Shown here: positions 9,411-18,516 of the stretch, piece by piece
How the letters are laid out: each line of letters starts with the position of its first letter
How positions within the stretch are numbered: position 1 is the stretch's first letter
Translations under genes and position numbers: made by a program
Notes under the pieces: generated by a model
The model's database searches: none
Seen by the model: the letters and a program-made list of their open reading frames with translations, nothing else
What the model was told of the DNA's origin: nothing
Source: Bacteroidales bacterium
GTDB taxonomy: Bacteria > Bacteroidota > Bacteroidia > Bacteroidales > Muribaculaceae
Direction: 5' to 3'
DNA: 64,000 nt
Assembly: GCA_910575545.1 (NCBI GenBank)
Contig: CAJTFH010000008.1
Span: forward strand, 38,109 to 102,108

Positions 9411-12400
9411 ATGAAGAATTACTTACGTTTGAAAGGTCTTGCCATTCTGACAGTATCCTTTGCATCGTCGATGAGTGCCTTTGCGGCCACTCCGATCAGC
9501 GACGCTGCAGGGCTTGCCGCCATCGGCAACGATCTTCAGGGTGATTATGAGCTTACCGCCGACATCACCCTCACAGGTACATGGAGTCCTATCGGTAACA
9601 ACGATGCTCCCTTCACCGGTACTTTCGATGGTAAGGGTCACACTATCAAAGGCCTTACTTACACCGAAAACGGCAACTGGGTCGGCCTCTTCGGAGCTGT
9701 CACCGGTGCTGTTAAAAACGTATGCATCGTAGAAGCCAACATCTTCGGTAATGAGCATGTAGGTATCCTCGCCGGCCGCGTTTGCGACGGCGGTACTGTC
9801 GAGAACGTGTTCACTTCGGGTTATCTCTGCGGCCGCGACCATGCCGGTGGTATCGTCGGTGACGCCGGCGAAGGCTCGGCTACCGTCAAAAACTGTCTCT
9901 CCACAGCATACGTATATGCCCGCGACTATCAGGCAGGCGGTATCGCAGGCTGGACCAAAGGCACCGTAACTATAAGCAACAACGTATTCCTTGGTGAAGC
10001 AGTCTGCGGCGGCTGGGCCGGTGTAGGCGGTATCGTAGGCTTCGTTGAAGACGGCACCACTACCGTAACCAACAATGTCTGCGCTGCCAAATGGCTCCAG
10101 GGTACTGCTTACAATCCCGACAACGACAACCAACGCGAAACCCGCGGTATCGTAGGTAGCACATACAACGATAACTCTATCCTTGTATCGACCGACAACC
10201 TCGTTTCGTCTGCTACTGTAATATATAACCAGAGTGCCGAAGTGGTTGATCAGAGCAACATGTCGGCCGACTTCAACGGTATCATCACCCCCGAAGCCAA
10301 CCTTAAGCTGGCTGCCACTTATACCGCCCTCAACTTCGGCTCTGCATGGAGTCTGGCCGACGGCCGCTTCCCCGTGCTTGCAGGCATGACCCTGCCCATC
10401 GCCGGCGACTATATCTATGTGAGCGAAGTATCGACCGACGTATATGTCGACAATACCCTCGATCTCCATCCCATCAGCACCTTCGGCCGCACCGTAAGCA
10501 TCACCACCAGCGACGCTTCGGTTGCCTCGATCGAAGGCACCGTAGTCAGCTTCCTCAAAGCAGGCAACGTCACCATCACAATGAGTACCGCCGGTGACAG
10601 CTTCAGCGCAGGCTATACACGCTCTATCGAATTCACAGTCACCGGCTTCGACGGCACCATCGCAACCGCTGCCGACATGGAGAAACTCTCGCTGAACCCC
10701 TCGGCAAACTTCACTCTCGCCGCCGATATCGATATGACAGGTGTTGAATACACTCCTGTACCGTACTTCTCAGGAAATATTGACGGTCAGGGCCACTACA
10801 TCCGCAACCTCACCTTTAAGAACAGCGACCGCGACAAAGCCGCTCTCATCAGCGAATTCGCAGGTGAGTACATCAAGAACTTAGGCTTCGAAAACCTCAC
10901 CATCGTGGGCAACGCCGACGTTGCCGCTGTTGCAGGTAAGACCACATCTAACGGCGTGATCAGCAATATTGTCGTTTCGAACTCTTATATCGAAGGCCGC
11001 GACCATGTAGCCTCGTTCGTAGGTAACCTCGACGGCAACGCCACTATCGTAAACTGTATCTCGAACGCCTCAGTAGCTACCCGCAGCTATCAGGTTGGCG
11101 GTATCGCCGGTGTACAGAACTACGGTACTATCGACAAATGTATCTTCGCCGGTACTGTAAGCAGCAAGGGCGGTGCCACCAACGTGTGCGGTATCTCCTC
11201 GCTTCTTGATAGCGATGGCAATCCCTCTGTAATCAGCAACTGCCTTGCAGCTGCCGCTTCTTACTCGAACTGCAACGACGCCAGCAACATCATCATTGCT
11301 CTTTCCGGCCGTCAGATGACCCTCGACAACAACTACGTTGCCGAATACTCGCTCCGCGACGGTGTACTCGTAAGCGGTAGCTATGCTGACACCCCCAACG
11401 GTGCAATCGCCACCACTGCCCAGATACGCAGCCAGGCATGGTACGCAGAAACCCTTGGCTTTGACTTCACCAACGACTGGAAATTCCTCGCCGGAGCCGA
11501 TGGCAAGATGCTGCCCGTTCTCAAATGGATGGACGCTCCTCTGACCACTACATTCTTCAACCTTCCCACCACCGACGGTGTGAACCTCGTATACATCGAA
11601 GGTACTGAATTCTACAACTACACCACTATCTTAGGCTCTTGGGGCCAGAACGTGACTGTGTCGCAGATCAGTGGCGAAGACTATGCATGTGTAATTCCTG
11701 AAGAGGGCCGCATCTATGTAGGTAACGAAGACGGCGAGCTCGTCGCAGGTGCCGGTACCGCTACCTTCAAAGTAAGCGTTGATGCTGCTATCAGCAGCCT
11801 CTTCACCCTCGAAGGCCGCGACACATTCGATGTCAACGTATCTATCAATGGTGCTGAAACCGAAATCTCCACTGCTGATCAGTTCGTCAACATCCGCAAG
11901 AACCCCAGCGGTAAATTCGTATTAACCGCCGACATCGACCTCGCCGGTGTTGAATTCAACGGCTTCTGCAACGACGGTAGCTCTTCGTTCACCGGTACAA
12001 TCGACGGTCAGGGCCACAGCGTCAAAAACTTCCACCTCGTATTCGACGAAGACGCATCGGCCAACAAGGGTCTCTTCGGCAAGACTTCAGGTGCTACCTT
12101 CAAGAACATCGGCTTCACCAACTTCTCTATCGACGGCTCAACCGCTAACCACGTTGGTCTCATCGGCCAGGGTTCGGCTTATTTCGAAAATATAGCTATC
12201 GTAGGTTTTGTTAAGGGCGACGACCACGTAGGTCTGGTAGCCGGCGACGCCGATGGCATCGAGATGCTCAACTGCTACGCTTACGGTATCGTTGAAGGTC
12301 GCTCGCAGATAGGCGGCTACTTCGGCTGCACCCTCGAAGGCGGCTGCACCCTTACCAACTGTCTGTCGAATGTTGAGGCAAGCGCCTCATTACGTGGCTG

Positions 12401-13052
12401 GGTCGGCGGTTTCATCGGCCTCATCGACAAAGATAACAGCATTGTAACCATCGAGAACTGTGTTTCGATCGGTAACTGCTCGGCTCAGGGTAGCGGTTCG
12501 CCCCTTGTAACAGCTCCCTTCATTGCAGGCAACGGAGCCGACGAAAATCCGAAAGCTGTGGTCAACTTCGCAGGTAACATCTACAACTCGACCGCAATTA
12601 TGGACGCCGGTTCGGATTGGCCCTCGAAGAACGAAACTGCTGAAGGCGGTATCGTTGAGGCTGCCGCTCCCATGAACCCCAACGCACTTGCCACCGAAAG
12701 CACCTACACCGCTATCGATTGGGACTTTGAAAACGTATGGGTAATGAACACCACCGAAGACTACAAATATCCCGTCCTCAAGGGTGTACCCGTAGCTGAC
12801 TTCACTGTCAGCGGTGAAAGCGAAATCGAAATCGCTGAAAGTGCTGTACGCATTGCCGCTACCAACGGTCAGATCAACGTTTACAGCCTTGGTGAAACTT
12901 CGTCGATCGCCGTTTACACTACAACCGGCATGAAGGTTGCCGCTGCCAACGTCAACGCCGCTGAAGCTGCTGTCAACGTACCCGCAGGACTGTATATCGT
13001 TGCCGTTGTTTCCGACGGCGCAACAACCACTGCCAAGGTGATTGTTAAATAA
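9411..13052 (+). CDS. Secreted GLUG-repeat protein, three long internal repeats, T9SS sorting domain
   Basis: A 1213-residue secreted protein of unknown molecular role. Signal peptide 1-25 (ends MSAFAA). Three homologous blocks of about 300 residues lie near 30-330, 419-710 and 820-1125. Each starts with an ELTADI/TLAADI/VLTADI strand, continues with FTGTFDGKGHTIKGL-type segments and GLUG motifs (VGILAGRV, AGGIVGDA, QVGGIAGV), and ends with a FPVLAG/LPVLKW/YPVLKG turn. The shape suggests a right-handed beta-helix as in pectate-lyase folds. Bacterial Ig-like (BIG2-type) segments separate the blocks. The C-terminus (IAVYTTTGMKVAAANVNAAE ... AKVIVK) is a T9SS-type sorting domain. No catalytic residues were identified. 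It sits between GH38 and susC, so a surface glycan-binding role is a reasonable inference. Codon use is strongly biased (AAC, GAC, GGT/GGC), which fits high expression. Confidence 0.85.
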   Translation: MKNYLRLKGLAILTVSFASSMSAFAATPISDAAGLAAIGNDLQGDYELTADITLTGTWSPIGNNDAPFTGTFDGKGHTIKGLTYTENGNWVGLFGAVTGAVKNVCIVEANIFGNEHVGILAGRVCDGGTVENVFTSGYLCGRDHAGGIVGDAGEGSATVKNCLSTAYVYARDYQAGGIAGWTKGTVTISNNVFLGEAVCGGWAGVGGIVGFVEDGTTTVTNNVCAAKWLQGTAYNPDNDNQRETRGIVGSTYNDNSILVSTDNLVSSATVIYNQSAEVVDQSNMSADFNGIITPEANLKLAATYTALNFGSAWSLADGRFPVLAGMTLPIAGDYIYVSEVSTDVYVDNTLDLHPISTFGRTVSITTSDASVASIEGTVVSFLKAGNVTITMSTAGDSFSAGYTRSIEFTVTGFDGTIATAADMEKLSLNPSANFTLAADIDMTGVEYTPVPYFSGNIDGQGHYIRNLTFKNSDRDKAALISEFAGEYIKNLGFENLTIVGNADVAAVAGKTTSNGVISNIVVSNSYIEGRDHVASFVGNLDGNATIVNCISNASVATRSYQVGGIAGVQNYGTIDKCIFAGTVSSKGGATNVCGISSLLDSDGNPSVISNCLAAAASYSNCNDASNIIIALSGRQMTLDNNYVAEYSLRDGVLVSGSYADTPNGAIATTAQIRSQAWYAETLGFDFTNDWKFLAGADGKMLPVLKWMDAPLTTTFFNLPTTDGVNLVYIEGTEFYNYTTILGSWGQNVTVSQISGEDYACVIPEEGRIYVGNEDGELVAGAGTATFKVSVDAAISSLFTLEGRDTFDVNVSINGAETEISTADQFVNIRKNPSGKFVLTADIDLAGVEFNGFCNDGSSSFTGTIDGQGHSVKNFHLVFDEDASANKGLFGKTSGATFKNIGFTNFSIDGSTANHVGLIGQGSAYFENIAIVGFVKGDDHVGLVAGDADGIEMLNCYAYGIVEGRSQIGGYFGCTLEGGCTLTNCLSNVEASASLRGWVGGFIGLIDKDNSIVTIENCVSIGNCSAQGSGSPLVTAPFIAGNGADENPKAVVNFAGNIYNSTAIMDAGSDWPSKNETAEGGIVEAAAPMNPNALATESTYTAIDWDFENVWVMNTTEDYKYPVLKGVPVADFTVSGESEIEIAESAVRIAATNGQINVYSLGETSSIAVYTTTGMKVAAANVNAAEAAVNVPAGLYIVAVVSDGATTTAKVIVK

Positions 13053-13073
13053 CACTTGTCACACGAATCAATA

Positions 13074-13104
13074 GTGAGCCGGCGTCAGTTCGGCGTCGGC
13101 TCAC
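13074..13104 (+). terminator. Hairpin between the GLUG gene and susC
   Basis: GTGAGCCGGCG (13074-13084) pairs with CGTCGGCTCAC (13094-13104), with one mismatch and a 9-nt loop, followed by ATCTTTTACTT. It could terminate the GH38-GLUG transcript or set relative expression of susC. Confidence 0.5.
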
Positions 13105-13161
13105 ATCTTTTACTTCTCCCGATGTAAAGGGATCAAATCAAACAATCACAATCTTATTATC

Positions 13162-16100
13162 ATGGTAAAAATCAGTGCATCAGGCATCAGATATATCGCC
13201 TTGCTTATGGTGATGCTCCTTTCACTGCCTTGTTATGCCGAAATACTACAAGTCACCGGTCGTGTCCAGGATCAGGATGGCGAACCGCTTATCGGCGCAA
13301 CCGTGCTTCAGAAGGACAACCTCCAAAATGCCGTTGTAACCGATGTCAACGGCACCTATAACATTTCTGTAAAACGTGGCGCTACACTTACCGCGAGCTA
13401 CATAGGTTTCGAGAGCGCTGAGAAAAAAGCTAACGCTACAACTATCGACTTTATCCTCACTGAAACCGTCAACAGGCTTGACGAAGTTGTTGTTACAGGC
13501 TACACAACCCAGAAAAAGATTTCTGTGCTGGGAGCACAGAGCACACTGAAAATGGAGCACGTCAAGGCTCCTGTGGCCAATATGACCAACGTACTTGCCG
13601 GTCGCGTTGCCGGTGTGGTTGCCTTACAGCGTACCGGTCTTCCCGGCCAGGACGATGCCGACATCTGGATCCGTGGCCTTTCTACGCTCACAAACCGCAA
13701 CGAAGGCCCGCTGGTACTCGTCGACGGTATCGAGCGAAGCTTCTCACAGCTTGACCCCGAAGACATCGAATCGATCACCGTGCTCAAGGACGCAGCTTCT
13801 ACAGCCGTTTACGGTGTGCGCGGCGGTAATGGCGTAATCATCATCACCACCAAACCTGGTGTCGCCGGCACTCCCAAGTTCTCGTTCGACGTTTATCAAG
13901 GCATCACACAGCTGACCAAGGTGCCCTCGCTTGTCGACGGCGTCGACTACATGAACTATGTCAACGAGGCGTACATGAACTCAAAAGGTTCGATCTATTA
14001 CACACCCCAGTACATTACCAACACAAAGATAGCCAACGGCTATCCTCTCAATGCTGAAGAAGCGGCTTACGCTGCCACCGTGGCCGGCGACCGCACCATC
14101 AACCCTTATCTCTATCCCAGTGTAAACTGGATGGACCAGATGTACCATAAGTACGGCTACAACGGACGTTACAACGTCAACATCCGCGGTGGTGCCCCCA
14201 ATGCCACATATTATGTGTCGCTGTCGTACTATAACGAAAAAGGCCTGACCAAGACGGATCCTGCTCAGGACTACTCATCAGAAATCAAATATAATCGATA
14301 TAACTTCCTTTCAAACGTCAACCTGAAGGCCACCAAGACCACAAAGGTCGACGTCGGCGTAAGCGGCTGGATTACAAATGGCAACTATCCCGCGCAAAGC
14401 ATCACCGACATTTTCAGCAAGGCCATGCAGACCAATCCGGTCATCTACCCCGTGCAGTATCCCAACGGTGAAAACCCCGGTATCTCGGGCGACAACCGCG
14501 AACTCGATTCACCCTGGGTGACCCTTACCCGCCGCGGCTATCAGACACAGACCAACACTCAGGTCAACACCAACCTGAAGCTCACCCAGGATCTCGGCTT
14601 CTGGGAATGGTCGAAGGGTCTTGAAGTGCGTGCCTTAGTATCGTTCGACGTTAGAGCCAACCAGCGCATCAACTACAATGTCGATAACAGTACCTGGGGC
14701 CCCACCGCCACTCAGAATACTCAGACCGGTACTTGGGCCGACGACGAATTCCTCTATGATGCCGACGGCAACATCATCCTGACTGAAAAATACAAAGGCA
14801 ACAAAAACATGTCGGTGGAATCCGACAAGTGGGTGTACCGCACATTCTACTTCGAAGGTGCCCTGACCTACAACCGCCGGTTCGCCCAGAAGCACAAGGT
14901 AAGCGCCATGGCCCTCTTTACCCTGCGCAATTATCTCGATGCCAACGACGGCGATCTTTTCAAGACACTGCCCTACAAACAGCAGAGTGTGGCATTACGT
15001 GCAACCTACGACTACAACAGCTGCTACTTTGCAGAATTCAACGGCGGCTACACCGGCTCCGAAAACTTCCTGCCTGGCAAGCGCTTCGGCTTCTTCCCCG
15101 CCGTGGCTGTAGGTTGGGTACCCTCGAACGAAAGCTGGTGGGCACCGCTCGACCCCGTTGTATCCTTCTTCAAGTTGCGTTACTCTTACGGTATCGTGGG
15201 TAATGACTCGTCGGACGGCCGCTTCACTTATTTTGCCAAGCTCAATGACGATGGCGGCAGCTATACCAACTACTGGACCGGTAACGGCGCAAGTGGCAGC
15301 TGGCACTATAGCTCGTACGGCTACACTCCCATGTGGTCGCGTGTACACAAACAGGACTTAGGTTTGGAAATGAATTTTTTCAATACCGATCTCAGTATCG
15401 TTGTCGACCTCTTCAAGGAACGCCGCGACCACATCTTCGTAGAGCGTACCGACCTTCCATTCCTCGCAGGCCTCGAGGCAAACCCATACGCCAATATCGG
15501 TATTGTGGAGAACAAAGGTTTCGAAGTATCTGCCGAATACACTCACCGCTTCGGTGACGACTGGCTGATTTCTCTTCGCGGCAACATGACATACAATAAA
15601 GACGTCGTGGTCGAGAACGCCCAGGCCGCTCCCGCTTATCCCTGGCTCGACCGTCGCGGTCACAATGTGCTCGCAACCTGGGGCTATGTCGCCGACGGAC
15701 TCTACACCAGCAAAGAGCAGATCGAAGAGCGCGGTATAACACAGTTCGGCGAAACATATCCCGGCCAGCTCACCAAACCCGGCGATATCATGTATCGTGA
15801 CCTTAACGGAGACGGCCATATCGACGACTATGACCAGACATGCATCTCGCGTGGCGACATTCCCGCAGTCTACTACGGTTTCGGAGGCGACTTCCGCTTC
15901 AAGAACGTAGGCCTCGGCATCCTCTTCCAAGGTACGGCTAAAGCCGACCGTCTGCTCTCCGGCAACGGTATCATGCCTTTCCAGAGTTCGAGCGGCGGCG
16001 GTACTCTGTATGCCAATATCGTTGACCGCTGGGATCCCGAGAACCCCGAGAATACCGACGTATTCTATCCCCGCCTGGCATGGGGTGGCACCGACCCGTC

Positions 16101-16359
16101 GAACGAAAACAACTACAAAGCCAGCACCTGGTGGCTCAAGGACATGAGCTTCCTGCGTCTGAAACAAATGACCCTATCCTATTACTTCCCCAAGTCATGG
16201 CAGAGGGCAGGTTTCAAAGGCGGACGCTTCTATCTTATGGGCGAGAATATATTTACATTCAGCAAATTCAAACTCTGGGATCCCGAGCTCAACACGTCCA
16301 ACGGTATCTCGTATCCTAACGTTCGCACCTTCTCTATCGGTGTTAACTTCAATATCTAA
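13162..16359 (+). CDS. SusC-like TonB-dependent outer-membrane transporter
   Basis: Outer-membrane beta-barrel that imports oligosaccharides using TonB energy, in a complex with the SusD-like lid encoded 12 bp downstream. It has 1065 residues, usual for the family. Signal peptide 1-26 (LSLPCYA). A carboxypeptidase-regulatory-like domain (VTGRVQDQDGEPLIGATV) follows, then the SusC signature DEVVVTGYTTQKK near 110, the plug domain (WIRGLSTL, GPLVLVDGIE, TAVYGVRGGNGVIIITTKPG) and a C-terminal barrel ending in aromatic-rich FSIGVNFNI. There is no STN domain, so no sign of anti-sigma signalling. The substrate is inferred from neighbours to be a mannose-rich oligosaccharide. Confidence 0.97.
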   Translation: MVKISASGIRYIALLMVMLLSLPCYAEILQVTGRVQDQDGEPLIGATVLQKDNLQNAVVTDVNGTYNISVKRGATLTASYIGFESAEKKANATTIDFILTETVNRLDEVVVTGYTTQKKISVLGAQSTLKMEHVKAPVANMTNVLAGRVAGVVALQRTGLPGQDDADIWIRGLSTLTNRNEGPLVLVDGIERSFSQLDPEDIESITVLKDAASTAVYGVRGGNGVIIITTKPGVAGTPKFSFDVYQGITQLTKVPSLVDGVDYMNYVNEAYMNSKGSIYYTPQYITNTKIANGYPLNAEEAAYAATVAGDRTINPYLYPSVNWMDQMYHKYGYNGRYNVNIRGGAPNATYYVSLSYYNEKGLTKTDPAQDYSSEIKYNRYNFLSNVNLKATKTTKVDVGVSGWITNGNYPAQSITDIFSKAMQTNPVIYPVQYPNGENPGISGDNRELDSPWVTLTRRGYQTQTNTQVNTNLKLTQDLGFWEWSKGLEVRALVSFDVRANQRINYNVDNSTWGPTATQNTQTGTWADDEFLYDADGNIILTEKYKGNKNMSVESDKWVYRTFYFEGALTYNRRFAQKHKVSAMALFTLRNYLDANDGDLFKTLPYKQQSVALRATYDYNSCYFAEFNGGYTGSENFLPGKRFGFFPAVAVGWVPSNESWWAPLDPVVSFFKLRYSYGIVGNDSSDGRFTYFAKLNDDGGSYTNYWTGNGASGSWHYSSYGYTPMWSRVHKQDLGLEMNFFNTDLSIVVDLFKERRDHIFVERTDLPFLAGLEANPYANIGIVENKGFEVSAEYTHRFGDDWLISLRGNMTYNKDVVVENAQAAPAYPWLDRRGHNVLATWGYVADGLYTSKEQIEERGITQFGETYPGQLTKPGDIMYRDLNGDGHIDDYDQTCISRGDIPAVYYGFGGDFRFKNVGLGILFQGTAKADRLLSGNGIMPFQSSSGGGTLYANIVDRWDPENPENTDVFYPRLAWGGTDPSNENNYKASTWWLKDMSFLRLKQMTLSYYFPKSWQRAGFKGGRFYLMGENIFTFSKFKLWDPELNTSNGISYPNVRTFSIGVNFNI

Positions 16360-16371
16360 TCAGACTTGAAT

Positions 16372-18408
16372 ATGAAAAATAATAAAATAATCGGAATAGC
16401 GCTTCTTGCCGCCGGCATGGTGTCGCTGCCTTCTTGCGACAGCTACTTCGACGATGTGCCCAATAATGCCACCACTATCGACGACATCTTCCAGAACCGC
16501 GGCCTCACACTCGGTTGGCTCACCAACATCTATTCCTTCTATCCCGACTGCACTAACCGCTACGCCGAGAACACAGCCATGTATTGGAACGGTGGCTCCA
16601 TCGAAGGTTACCTGCCCTGGGACTGGGTTGAGACTCACGACATCATTCAGGGCTCCCTTACCCCGTCGACAAGTTTCGTTACCCGTCTGTGGAAGCAGTA
16701 CTATATCGGCATCACCAACTGCAACATCTACATGAGCAAGGTCGACGAATGTGCCCCCATGCTCGAAAGCGAAAAAATCATCACCAAGGCCGAGGCCCGC
16801 GCATTCCGCGCCTTCTTCTATCTCAACCTTATGAAGCTCTTCGGTCCCGTGCCCCTGATGGGCGACCATGTAAGCTCCAACGATGACGAAATCGCCATGT
16901 ATCAGAAGCCTCGCAATACTGTCGACGAATGTTTCGACTACATCATATCCGAGTTCAAGGCCGTTCTCGACCAGAATGTGCTGATGTCGAGCTTCGATGG
17001 AAGCGGCGCCTACGACGACAAGAACAAGGGCAGTCTTACACAAGAGGCTGTGGAAATGCTCCTTTGCGACGCATACCTCTTCCGTGCATCTTACCTCTAT
17101 AACGGCGATACATACTTCGCCGACGTTGTCAATCAGGACGGCACCAAACTCTTCCCCGCCGAGAGCGATGAAGCCAAATGGCGCGACGTCAAGACCCAGG
17201 CCCTGAAAATCATCAACAGCGGCAAATATTCGCTCGTCTACCGCGACGTTTACGACCATCTGGTCACAGACCTGTCGCAGGCCTGCCCGTTCAAGTCGGT
17301 TTTCTATGCCAGCATGGGTAGCGCAACCAACGAAGAACTCATCTATGGCCGTACCAACTCAAGCCTCGAGACATACGCGATGGTTCCCCGTTTCTCGGGC
17401 CTGCCTTCGAGCTACGACAAAGGCGCCGGTGCCCTCACCATCCCTCTGGAATTCGTCGACCTTTATTTCACCAACAAAGGTCTTCGCATCGAAGATGACC
17501 CCGACTATTTCAAATACGACACCAACGAACCTCCTACAGCCGTTCGAGGCACCAACGCCATCATCCAGACCACAGCTTACAGAGACCCGCTCTCGTCGTA
17601 CGAATACTTCGTACCGGTATCGTCGGGTGGCTCGGTAACATATCCAGGCCCCACTTCGATAATGAAGCAGTTCTACAATCGTGAAGCACGCTTCTACCTC
17701 GCGGTTACCTTCCAGAACCGTCCGTGGAATTTCCAGGGAGGCGCCGCTGTACAGATGCAGTTCAACGGCAACTCAGGCGCCGACGGTCGTACGCACGACT
17801 ATCCTGTCTTCGGCACCATTGTCCGCAAGAACTATTATTCCAAGCAGTCAGGCTGGGATATGACTTGTGAATACCGTCTGGCAGAAGTTTATCTCGACTA
17901 TGCCGAAGCCTGCGCCGAACTTGGCGAATTCAACGAAGCCCTCAAGTATGTCAACGAAATCCGTAGCCGTGCCGGTGTGGGTCAGTATGGATTCTCGACA
18001 GGCGACAATGGCAAGGATATCCGCGGCCTCAAAAAAGTGATACTTCCCGCATACGACAAGGAAACCATCCTCAAGGCAATCTATCGCGAGCGTATACTCG
18101 AACTTGCATACGAAAACAAGCACTACTTCGACGTACGCCGCTGGAGCGTGGCCGACGGCAAATGGCGCAACGGCGCCGAGATGATCGACGGCTGGATATA
18201 TCCTTCTTACCATAAAGGCGGTGAAGGCGGCACAATGACCGGTTTCAACATCAACAACGTAGGCCAGACCGACGAAAACAAGAACGTCAACTTCTACAAG
18301 CGTATCAAACAGCAGGAACGCGTATTCATAAAGCGTATGAGTCTCCTTCCAATTCCGCAGGGTGAAATCAACCGCAACAAGATGTGCGTGCAGAATCCCG
18401 GCTGGTAA
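16372..18408 (+). CDS. SusD-like/RagB surface glycan-binding lipoprotein
   Basis: Cell-surface lipoprotein that caps the SusC barrel and binds oligosaccharide. It has 678 residues. The lipobox LPSC gives acylated Cys22 (numbered from ATG 16372). The helical RagB/SusD core includes AEARAFRAFFYLNLMKLFGPVPL near 140 and an EVYLDYAEACAELGEFNEALKYVNEIRSRAGV-type TPR segment near 505, followed by the ILKAIYRERILELAYENKHYFDVRRW block typical of the C-terminal SusD domain. ATG 16372 is chosen over the in-frame TTG at 16366 because it begins directly before MKNNKIIG and leaves a 12-bp gap from susC. Confidence 0.96.
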   Translation: MKNNKIIGIALLAAGMVSLPSCDSYFDDVPNNATTIDDIFQNRGLTLGWLTNIYSFYPDCTNRYAENTAMYWNGGSIEGYLPWDWVETHDIIQGSLTPSTSFVTRLWKQYYIGITNCNIYMSKVDECAPMLESEKIITKAEARAFRAFFYLNLMKLFGPVPLMGDHVSSNDDEIAMYQKPRNTVDECFDYIISEFKAVLDQNVLMSSFDGSGAYDDKNKGSLTQEAVEMLLCDAYLFRASYLYNGDTYFADVVNQDGTKLFPAESDEAKWRDVKTQALKIINSGKYSLVYRDVYDHLVTDLSQACPFKSVFYASMGSATNEELIYGRTNSSLETYAMVPRFSGLPSSYDKGAGALTIPLEFVDLYFTNKGLRIEDDPDYFKYDTNEPPTAVRGTNAIIQTTAYRDPLSSYEYFVPVSSGGSVTYPGPTSIMKQFYNREARFYLAVTFQNRPWNFQGGAAVQMQFNGNSGADGRTHDYPVFGTIVRKNYYSKQSGWDMTCEYRLAEVYLDYAEACAELGEFNEALKYVNEIRSRAGVGQYGFSTGDNGKDIRGLKKVILPAYDKETILKAIYRERILELAYENKHYFDVRRWSVADGKWRNGAEMIDGWIYPSYHKGGEGGTMTGFNINNVGQTDENKNVNFYKRIKQQERVFIKRMSLLPIPQGEINRNKMCVQNPGW

Positions 18409-18471
18409 TTTGCTGCTATAGCATTTGTTTTTCCGAATTATTTCATTATTTTTACAATAATAAACCCCTAA

Positions 18472-18503
18472 AGAGGGAGTACTGATTTCCCGGTGCTCCC
18501 TCT
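18472..18503 (+). terminator. Hairpin between susD and the GH76 gene
   Basis: AGAGGGAGTAC (18472-18482) pairs with GTGCTCCCTCT (18493-18503) through an 11-bp stem with one G-T pair, followed by ATTAAAATC. It probably attenuates transcription from susCD into the hydrolases. It includes the upstream GTG that could otherwise start GH76. A similar sequence context (CCCCTAAA before a GGGAG hairpin) occurs at 30818-30866. Confidence 0.55.
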
Positions 18504-18516
18504 ATTAAAATCAAAA

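Noticed and set aside
9423..10469. A 348-codon minus-strand frame opposite the GLUG gene
   Set aside because: A product of strong codon bias on the coding strand; low-complexity translation with no recognisable domain.
15358..17259. Long minus-strand frames opposite susC and susD (15358-16167 and 16360-17259)
   Set aside because: They are antisense to clearly real genes in GC-rich, codon-biased DNA, which often gives long open frames; no motifs.
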